Shown here: in pieces, positions 25,560-35,759 of the stretch | How positions within the stretch are numbered: the stretch's first letter is position 1 | Layout: each line of letters opens with the position of its first letter | Assembly (NCBI GenBank): GCA_963807775.1 | Contig: CAWECY010000003.1 | Location: 585,039 to 649,038, forward strand | Direction of reading: 5' to 3' | Source: Bog-473 sp963807775 | Lineage (GTDB): Bacteria; Actinomycetota; Acidimicrobiia; Acidimicrobiales; RAAP-2 | DNA: 64,000 nucleotides | Notes under the pieces: generated by a model | Databases searched by the model: none | Seen by the model: the letters and a program-made list of their open reading frames with translations, nothing else | Told to the model about the DNA's origin: nothing | Made by a program: the position numbers and the translations under genes

Positions 25560-26715
25560 GATCTCATACGTGCCAGATACCCCCGACATCACGATCCCCG
25601 CCGAATTGCTCCCCTCCGACGGACGTTTCGGGTCCGGCCCGTCCAAGGTCCGGCCCGAGCAGGTCGATGCGCTGGCCGAGGTAGCCGGCCACTATTTGGG
25701 GACCAGCCACCGCCAGAAGACGGTCAAGTCTCAGGTGGGCCGCGTGCGCGCCGGCCTGCGCGAACTGTTCTCGCTGCCCGACGGCTACGAGGTCGTGCTG
25801 GGCAACGGGGGGACGACCTGCTTCTGGGACGCCGCCACGTTCGGACTGATCGAGGAGCAGAGCCAGCACCTCAGCTTCGGGGAGTTCTCCTCCAAGTTCG
25901 CCAGCTGCGTCAAGGCCGCGCCGCACCTCAAGGACCCCCAGGTCATCGAGTCGGAGGTGGGTACCCACCCGCTGCCGCACGCCGACACGGCGGTCGACCT
26001 CTACGCCCTGACGCACAACGAGACCTCCACCGGGGTGTCGATGACGATCGCCCGTCCGGCCGGCGCCGCCCTCCCCGCCGACGGCGGCGGCCTGGTGGCG
26101 GTCGACGGGACGTCGGCCGCCGGCGGCCTGCGGCTCGATCCGGCCCAGTTCGACGCCTACTACCTGGCTCCGCAGAAGTGCTTCGCCTCCGACGGCGGGC
26201 TGTGGATCGCCCTGATGTCGCCGGCGGCGCTGGAGCGGGTGGAGCGCATCGCCGCCTCGGGGCGCTGGATCCCGACCTTCCTCGACCTGAAGACCGCGGT
26301 CGACAACTCGGTGCAGGACCAGACCTACAACACGCCCGCTCTGGCCACCATCTTCCTGCTGGCCGAGCAGCTCGACTGGATGAACGGCAACGGCGGGCTG
26401 GAGTGGTCGGCGTCGCGCTGCGACCGCTCCGCCGAGATCCTCTACACCTGGGCCGAACAGTCCGGGTTCGCCCGCCCCTTCGTCGAGAAGCCTGCCGACC
26501 GCAGCCACGTCGTGGGCACCATCGACTTCGTCGACGCCATTGACGCTGCCGCCGTGGCGGCCGTGCTGCGCGCCAACGGGATCGTCGACACCGAGCCCTA
26601 TCGCAAGCTGGGCCGCAACCAGCTGCGGATCGCCATGTTCCCCGCCATCGAGCCCGACGACATCGCGTCGCTGTGCGGCTGCATCACCCACGTGGTGGGC
26701 GCACTGGCCAACTGA
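25558..26715 (+). CDS. serC: phosphoserine aminotransferase
   Basis: PLP enzyme making phosphoserine from 3-phosphohydroxypyruvate, second step of the serine pathway. Actinobacterial type: SDGRFGSGPSKVRPEQVDAL, GNGGTTCFWDAATFGL, HNETSTGVSM, and the PLP lysine in YLAPQKCFASDGGLW. ATG at 25558 gives 385 aa; GTG at 25570 (VPDTPDITIP) is equally plausible because CATGAT lies seven bases upstream of it, fitting a leaderless start. Divergent from the aminotransferase-serA operon with overlapping start codons. Confidence 0.94.
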   Translation: MISYVPDTPDITIPAELLPSDGRFGSGPSKVRPEQVDALAEVAGHYLGTSHRQKTVKSQVGRVRAGLRELFSLPDGYEVVLGNGGTTCFWDAATFGLIEEQSQHLSFGEFSSKFASCVKAAPHLKDPQVIESEVGTHPLPHADTAVDLYALTHNETSTGVSMTIARPAGAALPADGGGLVAVDGTSAAGGLRLDPAQFDAYYLAPQKCFASDGGLWIALMSPAALERVERIAASGRWIPTFLDLKTAVDNSVQDQTYNTPALATIFLLAEQLDWMNGNGGLEWSASRCDRSAEILYTWAEQSGFARPFVEKPADRSHVVGTIDFVDAIDAAAVAAVLRANGIVDTEPYRKLGRNQLRIAMFPAIEPDDIASLCGCITHVVGALAN

Positions 26716-26828
26716 AGTTGCGGCCCCTGGCGGTCGCACTGCGCTGGCGGAGCTGCGAAAAAGACGGGTGCTAGCCCCATCTCGAAACTGGTGAGGGCGC
26801 CATGGCGTACTCGCGGACGTCCCTCGTA

Positions 26829-26843
26829 GTATACCGGGTATAC
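26829..26843. promoter_or_regulatory. perfect palindrome upstream of the ABC exporter operon
   Basis: GTATACC, central G, GGTATAC: a 15-base perfect inverted repeat about 60 bases before the ABC ATPase ATG. It looks like a binding site of a GntR- or TetR-type repressor; no such regulator is adjacent. Confidence 0.55.
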
Positions 26844-26899
26844 GCGGTTTCGAGTGGGGGCCGCTGAGACCTTCGAGACGAAAAGGGGCGGGCCGGAAC

Positions 26900-27873
<974 letters not shown>

Positions 27874-27877
<4 letters not shown>

Positions 27878-29088
27878 CGACGATCTCCGACGTCGGCGCA
27901 CCGGCACCGGGTCCGGCTCCCGACACGATTCCGGCGGCAGCGCGGAGCGATCACCGCGGCTCGTGGATCCCGACGTGGGGCATGGTCACGACGCGCTTCA
28001 TGGAGCTGCGCAAGCGGCGAGGGCTGATGATCGCCCTGATCGCCGTGAACATCGGCATCCCGGTCGTCTTCCTCGCCGTGCGCCTCATCTCCCACGCCGT
28101 CGCCCCCAAGTCCTACGGGCCGGCCGGCGGCTACACCATCTTCACCACGCTGGTGCTCGGCTTCATGTACATCTTCGGGTTCATCGTGGCGGCCGTCGTC
28201 GGCTGCACGGCCGGGTCGGTCGACCTCACCGAGGGGATGTTCCGCCACCTCGTCATCACCGGCCGTTCCCGCTTGGCCCTCTATCTGGCCCGGATCCCCG
28301 CCGGGCTGGCCATCGTCATCGCCATGGTGGCGATCGGCTACACGATCGTCTGCGCGGTGTGCGTGTTCGCCGCCCCGACGCAGCTCAACTACGACGGGGT
28401 CAACGTGCCGCAGGGGCTGTCGCGCCCCGCGCTGGACACCTGGGCGGCGTCGCACGCCGACGAGGTCATCTGCAATTTCAACTACAACGGGGGCCCGGGG
28501 TTGAACGGCAGCTGCCACCCGACGTCCCGTGCGGCGGCGGTCAGACCAGCGGTCCCCCGCCCGGTGCCGTCATCCAGACACCGAAGGGCACGGTCACCGT
28601 CCCCGCCAGTGAGTCGCCGGCGCAGATTCGGGCGTTCGCCGTCGCGGTCGCCAACCAGGACTACGCCGACTACAGCTCCAACTTCACGGTCCCGTCGACC
28701 TCGCTGATGGTCGACGTCGGCCTGTGGATCGCGCTGGAGGCGACCATCGGGTTCATCGTCGGGCTCGGGCTGTCCTCGCTGATGGGGCAGCGGACGGTCC
28801 CGGTGATCCTCCTCGTCGTGCTGGAGTTGATCCTCACGCCGATCTTCAGCCGCCACATCATCTCGCACCTGCTCAACGTCGAGCGGGGGATCGTCGGCGT
28901 CGCCATGCTCCACATCGAGCCGGGCGACCTGCCGACGCCGTTCAGCGGCGGCGGCCCCGGGGGCGGCGGTGGCGGCGGGCTGAACGCTGATACCGGAGTC
29001 CACTCTGGTGGCGTCGCTGGTGATCGTGGGCTGGATCGTGTTCTGGACCGCCATCGGGGCCTGGCGGATGATGACCCGCGACGCGTGA
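27874..29088 (+). CDS. ABC-2 type permease, with two frame changes
   Basis: Membrane partner of the preceding ATPase. Hydrophobic helices are seen in LMIALIAVNIGIPVVFLAVR, FTTLVLGFMYIFGFIVAAVV, IPAGLAIVIAMVAIGYTIV, and, after the break, LWIALEATIGFIVGLGLSSL, VILLVVLELILTPIF and a last helix ending IGAWRMMTRDA. About six helices in all. The reading frame changes near 28,520-28,560 and again near 28,985; both parts read sensibly, so single-base indels in the assembly are the simplest explanation. Locus length (about 404 codons) is normal for the family. Confidence 0.82.
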
Positions 29089-29108
29089 TCAGTCGTCATC
29101 GTCATCGT

Positions 29109-29981
29109 CTAGGGCAAGGCGAAGCCCGCCGAGGCGATCAGCCGTTCGCTCTCCTCCCACAACCGTGCCGCCGACTCGTCGTCGCGGGCATGACGGCTCA
29201 TGTGCCCCGGCTTCGATCGGACCCAGTACATGCCGGTCTTGGTAGCGACCTCAGGGGAGGTGGCCAGGTAGACGGACGTCTTGGCGCCGCGCTTGGGGCT
29301 GATCTCGAAGGGTCGGACGAGCTTGAGGCCGGAGCCCATGAAGCCGGTGAGGTCGCCGTCCATGCCGAAGCCACTGCGGACCGAACCCGGGTGCGCGGCG
29401 TTGGCCGTCACCTCGGTGCCCTCGAGCCGCTTCGCCAGCTCGCGGGTGAAGAGGACGTTGGCCAGCTTGGAACGGCAGTAGGCCTCCATCCCTTCGTAGC
29501 TCCGCTCGCTCTGCAGGTCGTCGAACGCAGGCCTCCCCGGGCGAAGTGATGGCCGACCGACGTCAGGTTGACGACCCGCGACGGCGCGCTGGCGCGTAAC
29601 CGGTCGGCGAGGAGATTCGTCAGGTAGAAGTGGCCGAGGTGGTTGACGCCCGAAGGTGTACTCGAACCCCTGCGCGGTCAGCCGGCGCTCCGACCAGGTG
29701 CCACCGGCGTTGTTGACGAGCACGTCGAGCCGGCCCCAGCGGGCGCCGATGTCCTTGGCGGCCGCCTGCACGGAGTCCAGGTCGGCCAGGTCGAGGTCGA
29801 CGACGTGCACGTCGTCGTTCCAGGTGCGTTGCGTCACCTCCTTGGCCGCCGCCTCGGCCTTGGCCCGGTTCCGGCAGGCCAGCACGGTCGTGGCCTCGAG
29901 CGCGGCCACACCGACCGCCGTCTCGAGGCCGATCCCGACGTTGGCGCCGGTGACGACGACGACTTTGCCCTTCATGCCCAT
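29109..29981 (-). CDS. short-chain dehydrogenase/reductase, with a compensated frame shift
   Basis: NAD(P)-dependent oxidoreductase of the retinol-dehydrogenase-like group (about 290 aa). TGANVGIGLE (cofactor loop), LVNNAGGTW, and the catalytic YCRSK are visible. Between about 29,528 and 29,648 the frame is displaced: the third frame there reads VNHLGHFYLTNLLADRL and VVNLTSVG, the expected core with the catalytic Ser. So a one-base deletion and a one-base insertion bracket this section, probably assembly errors. It converges with the ABC permease. The substrate is unknown. Confidence 0.82.
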   Translation of the reverse strand: MGMKGKVVVVTGANVGIGLETAVGVAALEATTVLACRNRAKAEAAAKEVTQRTWNDDVHVVDLDLADLDSVQAAAKDIGARWGRLDVLVNNAGGTWSERRLTAQGFEYTFGRQPPRPLLPDESPRRPVTRQRAVAGRQPDVGRPSLRPGRPAFDDLQSERSYEGMEAYCRSKLANVLFTRELAKRLEGTEVTANAAHPGSVRSGFGMDGDLTGFMGSGLKLVRPFEISPKRGAKTSVYLATSPEVATKTGMYWVRSKPGHMSRHARDDESAARLWEESERLIASAGFALP

Positions 29982-30178
29982 GGGAGATCCGATCTGGAGG
30001 AATCATGCCGATGAGAGACGACCCCGCCAGCGGCCAATCTACGAGTCCGGCTCGTACCGGTGCACCGGGAACGATCTCGACTTGACCTACAACAGCTCAG
30101 GAGGCACGTTGGTCCACTACCTGGTGCCGGCGTCAAAGCCTCGCCAGGCGGGAAGAGAAGAGAGGAGAGGCGGACTCC

Positions 30179-31422
30179 ATGACGATCGCTCGAGCACCAA
30201 CCTCGACGGGTGGCTGCTGCAGGTGCTCATCACCCCCGAGGGCCAGGCGGACCCCTACCCCTATTACGCCCTCATGCGCGACGAGGCCCGGGTCAGCCGG
30301 ACTTCGTTCGGCCCCTACGTCGTCAACGGCTACGACGAGTGCCAGGCCGTGCTCCGCGACCCGCGGCTGGGGCGGGGCATGGCTCTGGAGGACGCGTCCA
30401 CCGGCATCTTCGGCGAAACCGGGACGCGCCGCGGCGAGTTCTTCGAGGTGTCCCAGCACAACATGCTGCTGGCGGACCCGCCCGACCACACCCGTTTGCG
30501 CCGGCTGGTCTCCCGCTCGTTCACCCCGCGTCAGGTGGAGCGGCTGCGGCCGGCCGTGCACGACCTCGTCGCCGACCTGCTCGACACCATGGCCGACAAG
30601 GGCGACGTGGACTTCATGTCCGACTTCGCGCTCCCGCTGCCCATGGCGGTCATCGGCGAGCTGGTCGGCGTGCCCGTCGTCGGACTGGACCGGCCTCCAG
30701 CCCTGCGTCCGGGCCGCGGCGCAAGGGCATCGAGCCGGTGCTGGCCGCCGAGGAGACCGACGCCGCCATCGATGCCATCGGCGCCCTCGGCGAGTACTTC
30801 TTCGCCCTGCTCGAAGAGCGCCGCCGCAGCCCACGCGACGACCTGCTGAGCTCGCTGGTCGAGGCCTGGGAGAACGACGACCGGCTGACCGACGAGGAGG
30901 TCGCCTCGACCGCCATCCTCCTCTTCGCCGCCGGCTTCGAGACGACGACGAACCTCCTGGGCAACGGGCTGCTGGCCCTCCTCACCCACCCCGACCAGCT
31001 GCGGGCCTGGCGGGCCTACCCCGACATCGCGCCGGCGGCCGTCGAGGAGCTCCTGCGGTTCGACAGCCCGGTGCAGTTCAACCTGCGCACGGCGCTCGAG
31101 CCGGCCGAGCTGGTGGGCGAGCCGCTGTCGCGGGGCGACCGCATCGTGGTGCTGCAGGGTGCGGCCAACCGCGACCCCAGGCGCTTCGAGAACCCCGATG
31201 GGCTCGACCTGCGCCGCGAGGACAACGTCGCCGCTGAGCTTCGGCTGGGGCATCCACCACTGCATCGGGGCGCCGCTGGCCCGCATGGAGGGCGAGATCG
31301 CCTTCAACGCGCTGTTGGCCCGCTTCGTGACCATCGAGCTGCTCGACGCCGAGCCGCACTGGCGGCCCAGTTTCACGCTGCGCGGCCTGCTCGAGTTGCC
31401 GCTCGGCCTGTCGGCTCACTGA
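30179..31422 (+). CDS. cytochrome P450, broken by frame changes
   Basis: Haem monooxygenase. Recognisable parts: PYYALMRDEARV and FEVSQHNMLLADPPDHTRLR (C-helix), the oxygen-binding I-helix FAAGFETTTNLLGNG, EELLRFDSPVQF, and the haem-ligand loop FGWGIHHCIGAPLARMEG with the axial Cys. The frame changes near 30,190-30,210, 30,700 and 31,235. Locus length (about 414 codons) is normal. GAGGAG precedes the ATG at 30179. No ferredoxin gene is adjacent. Either sequencing indels or a decayed gene; neighbours with the same problem favour indels. Confidence 0.85.
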
Positions 31423-32001
31423 TCACTGACCGGCGCCCCCGGCCGGGCCGTGCGCCCGTTCCCACGCCTCGGGCGGACCGACCGTCGACGCCTCGTGGGC
31501 CGAGACGCGCCACGTAGAGCGGGTGGACCGCTCGCCAGCGGTCTGGGGGCTCCCACGGCAGGACGGTCCCGTCCCCTCGACACGTGGGCCAGCTGCTCCA
31601 GGCACACGTGCCACCCGGCGGCGTCGCGTGCGGCCTTGCCGTGCTCGGGGAAGGTGACGGTCAGGGACAGCACGCAGCCGCCACCCTCGGGCTCGGGCTC
31701 GGGCTCGAGCTCGAAGCGGAGGAGGTCGTCGGCCCAGCGCAGCTCCATGACCGACGGCGGGTCGAAGACGGTCATCTCGCCGTCGAAGGGCTCTCCCTCG
31801 GACTGGCGGAACGAGAAGCGCAGCGGCGCGCCCGGCGCCCGCTCCCCCTCGATCGTGGTCGGGAACCAGCCGGCCAGGTGCTCGTCGTCGGTCAGCGCCG
31901 CCCACACCCTCTGCCGGGGATGAGCCAAGCGGCGCCGGAAGCGCAGGACCGAGACGTCTCCGACCCGCTCCCACGAGCCGAATTCGCTCGTCGGCGGTCA
32001 C
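31423..32001 (-). CDS. SRPBCC (AHSA1-type) protein, broken by frame changes
   Basis: A second AHSA1-like protein partnered with an ArsR regulator. Core readable as LAHPRQRVWAALTDDEHLAG, then MTVFDPPSVMELRWADD and GWHVCLEQLA. The likely start is a GTG at 32001 overlapping the ArsR stop (GTGA); one frame change near 31,975 connects it to the core, and two more near 31,590 and 31,500 connect to the C-terminus ending AWERAHGPAGGAGQ. Presumably binds a small hydrophobic ligand and is co-expressed with its repressor. Confidence 0.78.
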   Translation of the reverse strand: MTADERIRLVGAGRRRLGPALPAPLGSSPAEGVGGADRRRAPGRLVPDHDRGGAGAGRAAALLVPPVRGRALRRRDDRLRPAVGHGAALGRRPPPLRARARARARGWRLRAVPDRHLPRARQGRTRRRRVARVPGAAGPRVEGTGPSCRGSPQTAGERSTRSTWRVSAHEASTVGPPEAWERAHGPAGGAGQ

Positions 32002-32328
32002 GTCCAGGGCTCCCCGTCGGCGTCTCCCATGATCTCGAGGTGACGCTCCAGCGCATTGAGGTGGGCCGCCCACCCCCGCCGGTAGGGCTCCAGCCACTCG
32101 TCGACCTCACGGAGCGGCTCGGGCCGGACCCGGTAGATGCGGCGCTGGGCGTCGGTGCGTGACTCGACCAGGCCGGCGTCCCGCAGGACCTTGAGGTGCT
32201 TGGACACCGCCGGTTGGCTGAGGGACAGCAGCGTCGACCAATTCGCCCACCGGGCGCTCCTCCTCGACGAGGAGATCGAGGATCCGGCGACGGCTTTCCT
32301 CAGCCAGGACCTCGAATGTCACCGTCAC
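31998..32328 (-). CDS. ArsR-family transcriptional regulator, one frame change
   Basis: Winged-helix repressor: TFEVLAEESRRRILDLLVEE (N-terminal helices) and, after a frame change near 32,205-32,240, SKHLKVLRDAGLVESRTDAQ (recognition helix and wing) with a C-terminal tail containing REVDEWLEPYRRGWAAHL. No metal-binding Cys pair. GTG start at 32328, six bases after an AATACT -10, so leaderless. Coupled to the downstream SRPBCC gene as in the operon at 20.9-21.7 kb. Confidence 0.85.
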
Positions 32329-32334
32329 GCTGTA

Positions 32335-32364
32335 AGTATTCGCCTAACAGCATATAACTGTCAA
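32335..32364 (-). promoter_or_regulatory. promoter and candidate operator of the second ArsR operon
   Basis: TTGACA (32359-32364), 18-base spacer, AATACT (32335-32340), six bases, GTG. An imperfect dyad CTGTTAG ... CTTACAG spans 32330-32350 over the -10 and start region, a plausible ArsR binding site. Confidence 0.65.
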
Positions 32365-32648
32365 GACATATTCAGCCCCTCGGCCGTGGAGGTCCCGACC
32401 TTGGCGGCACTCAGGCGCCGCAGTGGCGGCAGCGTCGGTGGCGGCTGCTTGCGGGGCGGCAAGGAGGCCAGCAGCGCCGTCGTGGCCGTGGTGACCTCCG
32501 TCACGGCCCGTTCGAACGCCTCCTCGGTCTGGGGGGAGGTGGACTGCACGCCGCTCACTTTGCGGACGTATTGACGCGCCGCCGCCTCGATCTCCTCGGG
32601 CGTGGCCACGGGCTGGAGCCCGCGCAGGGTGGTGATGTTCCGGCACAT
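32361..32648 (-). CDS. DUF2277 family protein
   Basis: A 95-aa protein starting MCRNITTLRGLQPVATPEE, the hallmark N-terminus of the DUF2277 family, followed by QYVRKVSGVQSTSPQTEEAF. The family function is unknown. The C-terminal 30 residues are Pro-rich and not typical. It lies upstream of the ArsR gene on the same strand, and the ArsR promoter overlaps its last codons. Confidence 0.85.
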   Translation of the reverse strand: MCRNITTLRGLQPVATPEEIEAAARQYVRKVSGVQSTSPQTEEAFERAVTEVTTATTALLASLPPRKQPPPTLPPLRRLSAAKVGTSTAEGLNMS

Positions 32649-32657
32649 AGGCCCACC

Positions 32658-34385
32658 CTAGGCATGCACCCCGTGGGTGCGGGCACGAGCCGGGGTCGGG
32701 GTCGGGGTCGGGCAGCGTCCCGGCGTGACGCTGACCGTGACCTGTCGGGCGGACGCCTTGTTCGTGAGCTCGAGGAGGTCGCTGCCCCGGGACGAGACGA
32801 TGCGGGCGCCCGCCGTGCGAGCGCAGTACCCGTGCGCGTAGTGGAGCTGTGTCGGCACGAAGATCACGGTGGGGGCGTGGACGCGCTGGTTGGCCGTGTA
32901 CCTCATGAGGAAGACGTCGGCGGTCTGCGAGTAGGCGAACGAGATCGCACTGCCCGCCACCGCCTGCGGGTAGACCTGGCTCAGGACGTAGGCCGTCGTG
33001 CGCAAGTGCCCGTCGGCCATCACCAGCGACTCCGCCGCACTGCCGGTGGGATCGCTGTAGTACTTCCACGACCAGTAGATCCAGCTGACGGGTTGCTCGT
33101 TCATCTGCGCCGTGATGGCCGCCAGCATGTCGGGGTTCGAGGTGGCGCCGAACTCCGTGACCAGCCACGCCGGTCCGCCCGGCTGCTTGGGCGACGCCAT
33201 CAGCGGCCGGTCCAACGAGCGCACGAACAGCGAATGTGCCTCCTGCCCTGCGCACAGCAAGATGTTCGTCGGGTTGCCCGTGACCGGGCTCCGGGCGCCG
33301 CAGTAGATGTGCACGTTGTAGACCAGGTTGGGCAGATCCATGGGGCCGAGGTAGGTCGGGAAGCCCCGGCTGGCGAAGTTGTCGGGTTCGTCGAAGATCA
33401 GGTGCCTCGGGTCGTTGGCCAAGATGGTCGGGATCACGCCCTCGGCCGGGTCGTCCTTCGGGCACTTGAGCGGCGGGGCGCCGTGCGAAGCGGTCCCGAT
33501 GTGCGCGGTGCCCGTGTAGAAGCATTCGAGCTGCGCGTCGAAGTGCGCGTCACCGAAGCGCACCAGCGAGGTCGAGAAGGGCTCGTTGAACGGGTCGTAG
33601 CCGAGGATCCACTGGTTCTCCCGAAACGCGTGGGCCACGTCGCCCCACACCCGGTCGTACTGGCCCTGCAGATCGCCCTCGACGTCGTTCGTCCAGAAGT
33701 GGTGAAAGGCGATACCCGCCGCTCGCGTGCCGTACTCCAGGGACCAGCGGCCCGGCGGGTCGACGCTGGGCACGCCGTCCGTGCAGGTGGCCCAGTTCGG
33801 CTCGCCCTCGCCCTCGAACATCTTGTTGTAGACGTCCTGGTGCATATCCAGGACCGTGTAGATGTGGAAGCGCCCTAGCAGGTCCACCGTCTTCTTCAGG
33901 CGTGCGATGTAGCGGTTGAGCACGGCCTGGTTGAACTGATTCGGGTGGCCACCGGCGCCCTTGCCGCAGATGGCGGGGTCGTTGGCGGGCGCCGTCCCCG
34001 GTTCGAGGCCCTGCCACGTCATGCCCAGGCGCACCACGTTGAAGCCCAGCCTGGCCATGAGCGACGCGTCCTGGGCCGAGAAGTTCCAGGGCTTCCCCGG
34101 CGCGGGGTAGAGCTCGTAGGGCGAGTACTTGTACACGGCGTCGACGCCGTGGAAGAAGACCACCCGGCCGTCGCGGTCGTAGAGGTAGGGCCCACCGGGG
34201 GCGCGAATGGGCCCCGAGACTGCCGGCGCACCGGTGACGTTCGCCCCCCTGAAGATCGGGGAACGGAGTGTCGGGAGCGGGGCCTCGGTGGTCGCCGATC
34301 CGCTCCCGGGCGTGATGCCCACGGCGACCACGGCGAGGAGTAGGGCGAAGACGGACGCGAGCCACCACGCGGACCTACGAGGCAC
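32658..34385 (-). CDS. secreted glycoside hydrolase family 5-like enzyme (endoglycoceramidase/cellulase type)
   Basis: A 575-aa exported (beta/alpha)8 glycosidase. The signal sequence reads PRRSAWWLASVFALLLAVVAV, so the GTG at 34385 is taken as start rather than the longer frame. Catalytic signatures: VLDMHQDVYNKM, acid/base Glu in LGYDPFNEPFS, and the nucleophile Glu in WLVTEFGATSN; WIYWSWKYY follows on barrel strand 8. The C-terminal about 110 residues form a beta domain ending in a Thr-Pro-rich tail. Overall layout resembles endoglycoceramidase-related GH5 enzymes; the glycan or glycolipid substrate is uncertain. Confidence 0.86.
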   Translation of the reverse strand: MPRRSAWWLASVFALLLAVVAVGITPGSGSATTEAPLPTLRSPIFRGANVTGAPAVSGPIRAPGGPYLYDRDGRVVFFHGVDAVYKYSPYELYPAPGKPWNFSAQDASLMARLGFNVVRLGMTWQGLEPGTAPANDPAICGKGAGGHPNQFNQAVLNRYIARLKKTVDLLGRFHIYTVLDMHQDVYNKMFEGEGEPNWATCTDGVPSVDPPGRWSLEYGTRAAGIAFHHFWTNDVEGDLQGQYDRVWGDVAHAFRENQWILGYDPFNEPFSTSLVRFGDAHFDAQLECFYTGTAHIGTASHGAPPLKCPKDDPAEGVIPTILANDPRHLIFDEPDNFASRGFPTYLGPMDLPNLVYNVHIYCGARSPVTGNPTNILLCAGQEAHSLFVRSLDRPLMASPKQPGGPAWLVTEFGATSNPDMLAAITAQMNEQPVSWIYWSWKYYSDPTGSAAESLVMADGHLRTTAYVLSQVYPQAVAGSAISFAYSQTADVFLMRYTANQRVHAPTVIFVPTQLHYAHGYCARTAGARIVSSRGSDLLELTNKASARQVTVSVTPGRCPTPTPTPARARTHGVHA

Positions 34386-34649
34386 GGGCGACAGTTTGGC
34401 GCTTGGGCCGGGCCATCTGGCCGCGGCCTCCGGGTGCCAGACCGGTGATACCCGGAGTGGAGGTGGGCGCAACGTATATGGCGCCGCTCTACCCGTTTTG
34501 CCGCGAATCGGGTAGGTAGCCGCGACTACCAGATTTGGTCCCATTCGGTTAGAGGAGACCCATATACCCCCACCAGCTATCCACCTTCATCGCCCTTGGC
34601 ATCCGGTCGGATTCCGGCCTCCGATCGCGGCCCGGCCCATCTCGCCCAA

Positions 34650-34991
34650 CTAGGTCGACGAGGACATCCCGGGCAGGCTTGTCCGTAGCGGGTAGTCGGC
34701 GATGACGACCCGGCAGGCGCCGAGCGGCCGCACCGAGTGCGGAGTGTCGGGCGGCACCACGGCGATGCACCCGGCCGACAGCACTTGCTCCTCACCGGCG
34801 ATCGAAAGCGCCACCTCGCCCTCGACGATGTGCCAGACCTCCTCCTGCTCGTGCTGGTGCTCGTGCAGCGGCGTGGCGCCGGCCGCGATGTCGTAGTGGG
34901 CGAACGTCATGTGCTCCGAGTGGAGGAACCGACCCGACCAACCCGGGAGCGGGGTGCCGGCGAGCATGTCGGAGGGTCGCACGAAGGGCAC
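34650..34991 (-). CDS. cupin-domain protein
   Basis: A 113-aa single-domain cupin. The metal motif is HEHQHEQEEVWHIVEGEVAL (three His and a Glu), with the second motif PDTPHSVRPLG. It follows the DUF899 gene by one base on the same strand, so they are co-expressed. The role (binding, isomerase or dioxygenase) is unknown. Confidence 0.85.
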   Translation of the reverse strand: MPFVRPSDMLAGTPLPGWSGRFLHSEHMTFAHYDIAAGATPLHEHQHEQEEVWHIVEGEVALSIAGEEQVLSAGCIAVVPPDTPHSVRPLGACRVVIADYPLRTSLPGMSSST

Positions 34992-34992
34992 G

Positions 34993-35733
34993 TCAGTAGT
35001 CCAGCTCGGCGTACCAGTTGCCCCGTCCCTGCGGGGTCAGGTCCAGCAGGTTCCACACCGGCGACAGCAGGTCGATGCCGCGCTCGTTGATGTCGTCCGC
35101 CATCTGCGGGTGGCTGGTGTAGCAGTGGCGCGGGCTGCCGTCGGCGTCGAGCGTGAATACGGAGACGGCGGAGTTCTGGTTCCCCTCCTCGTCCTCGGCG
35201 CAGAAGTCGTATTGGAAGGTGCTGTCACCGCAGCTGAGCAGCCGGACATTGTCCCACCCGCGGGCGCGGGCATGGGCTCGCAGGGCCACCGGGTCGGCGG
35301 CCGACGCCACGACGTAGTCGGTGCGCTGCGCAAGGTGGGGCAGCACGGCGTTGATCCCGTCGACCCACATGGTGCACATGGGGCAGGGGGAGGTCTGGCG
35401 CTTGCCGTACATGACGTGTTGCACGACCAGTGCCCGCTGGGGGGACGTAAACAGCTGGCTCAGCCGCACCGTGGTGACCGGGGCGTCACCGTCACTGAGC
35501 CGGCGAGGGCCCTCGAAGAACTGATAGTCCTCGACCGGTGTCCCCTCGGGGAGTTGGCGACGCAGAGCTGCCACCTTCTCCTGCTGCTGCATCAGCGCCA
35601 CCTCGGCTCGCCGCAGCTCCTCACGTCGAGCCGCGTACTCCGCCGGCTCGTTCAGCCTGGTCTGCTCCACCCAGCGCCTCCTTGCCTGATCCCGAATGTA
35701 CCGGTCGGGCCACAGGTCGTGGGCGGGTGACAC
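34993..35733 (-). CDS. DUF899 family thioredoxin-like protein
   Basis: A 246-aa protein of the DUF899 group, thioredoxin-fold proteins of unknown function. Seen: a helical N-terminal part (REELRRAEVALMQQQEKVAALR), EDYQFFEGP, the redox-like SPCPMCTMWVDG, and SVFTLDADGSPRHCYTSHP. The usual active-site Cys pair is CPMC here. GTG start at 35733, divergent from a VOC-protein gene with only 26 bases between starts. Confidence 0.87.
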   Translation of the reverse strand: MSPAHDLWPDRYIRDQARRRWVEQTRLNEPAEYAARREELRRAEVALMQQQEKVAALRRQLPEGTPVEDYQFFEGPRRLSDGDAPVTTVRLSQLFTSPQRALVVQHVMYGKRQTSPCPMCTMWVDGINAVLPHLAQRTDYVVASAADPVALRAHARARGWDNVRLLSCGDSTFQYDFCAEDEEGNQNSAVSVFTLDADGSPRHCYTSHPQMADDINERGIDLLSPVWNLLDLTPQGRGNWYAELDY

Positions 35734-35747
35734 CCCACGGAACCGGC

Positions 35748-35753
35748 GACAAT
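35748..35753 (+). promoter_or_regulatory. -10 element of the VOC gene (GACAAT)
   Basis: GACAAT then six bases then the GTG at 35760, predicting a leaderless mRNA. The same bases read CATTGTC on the other strand and may also serve the divergent DUF899 gene. Confidence 0.5.
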
Positions 35754-35759
35754 GGTCGA

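Noticed and set aside
34545..34649. Short minus-strand frames between the cupin and GH5 genes
   Set aside because: They overlap the cupin coding sequence in another frame and show no protein-like pattern.
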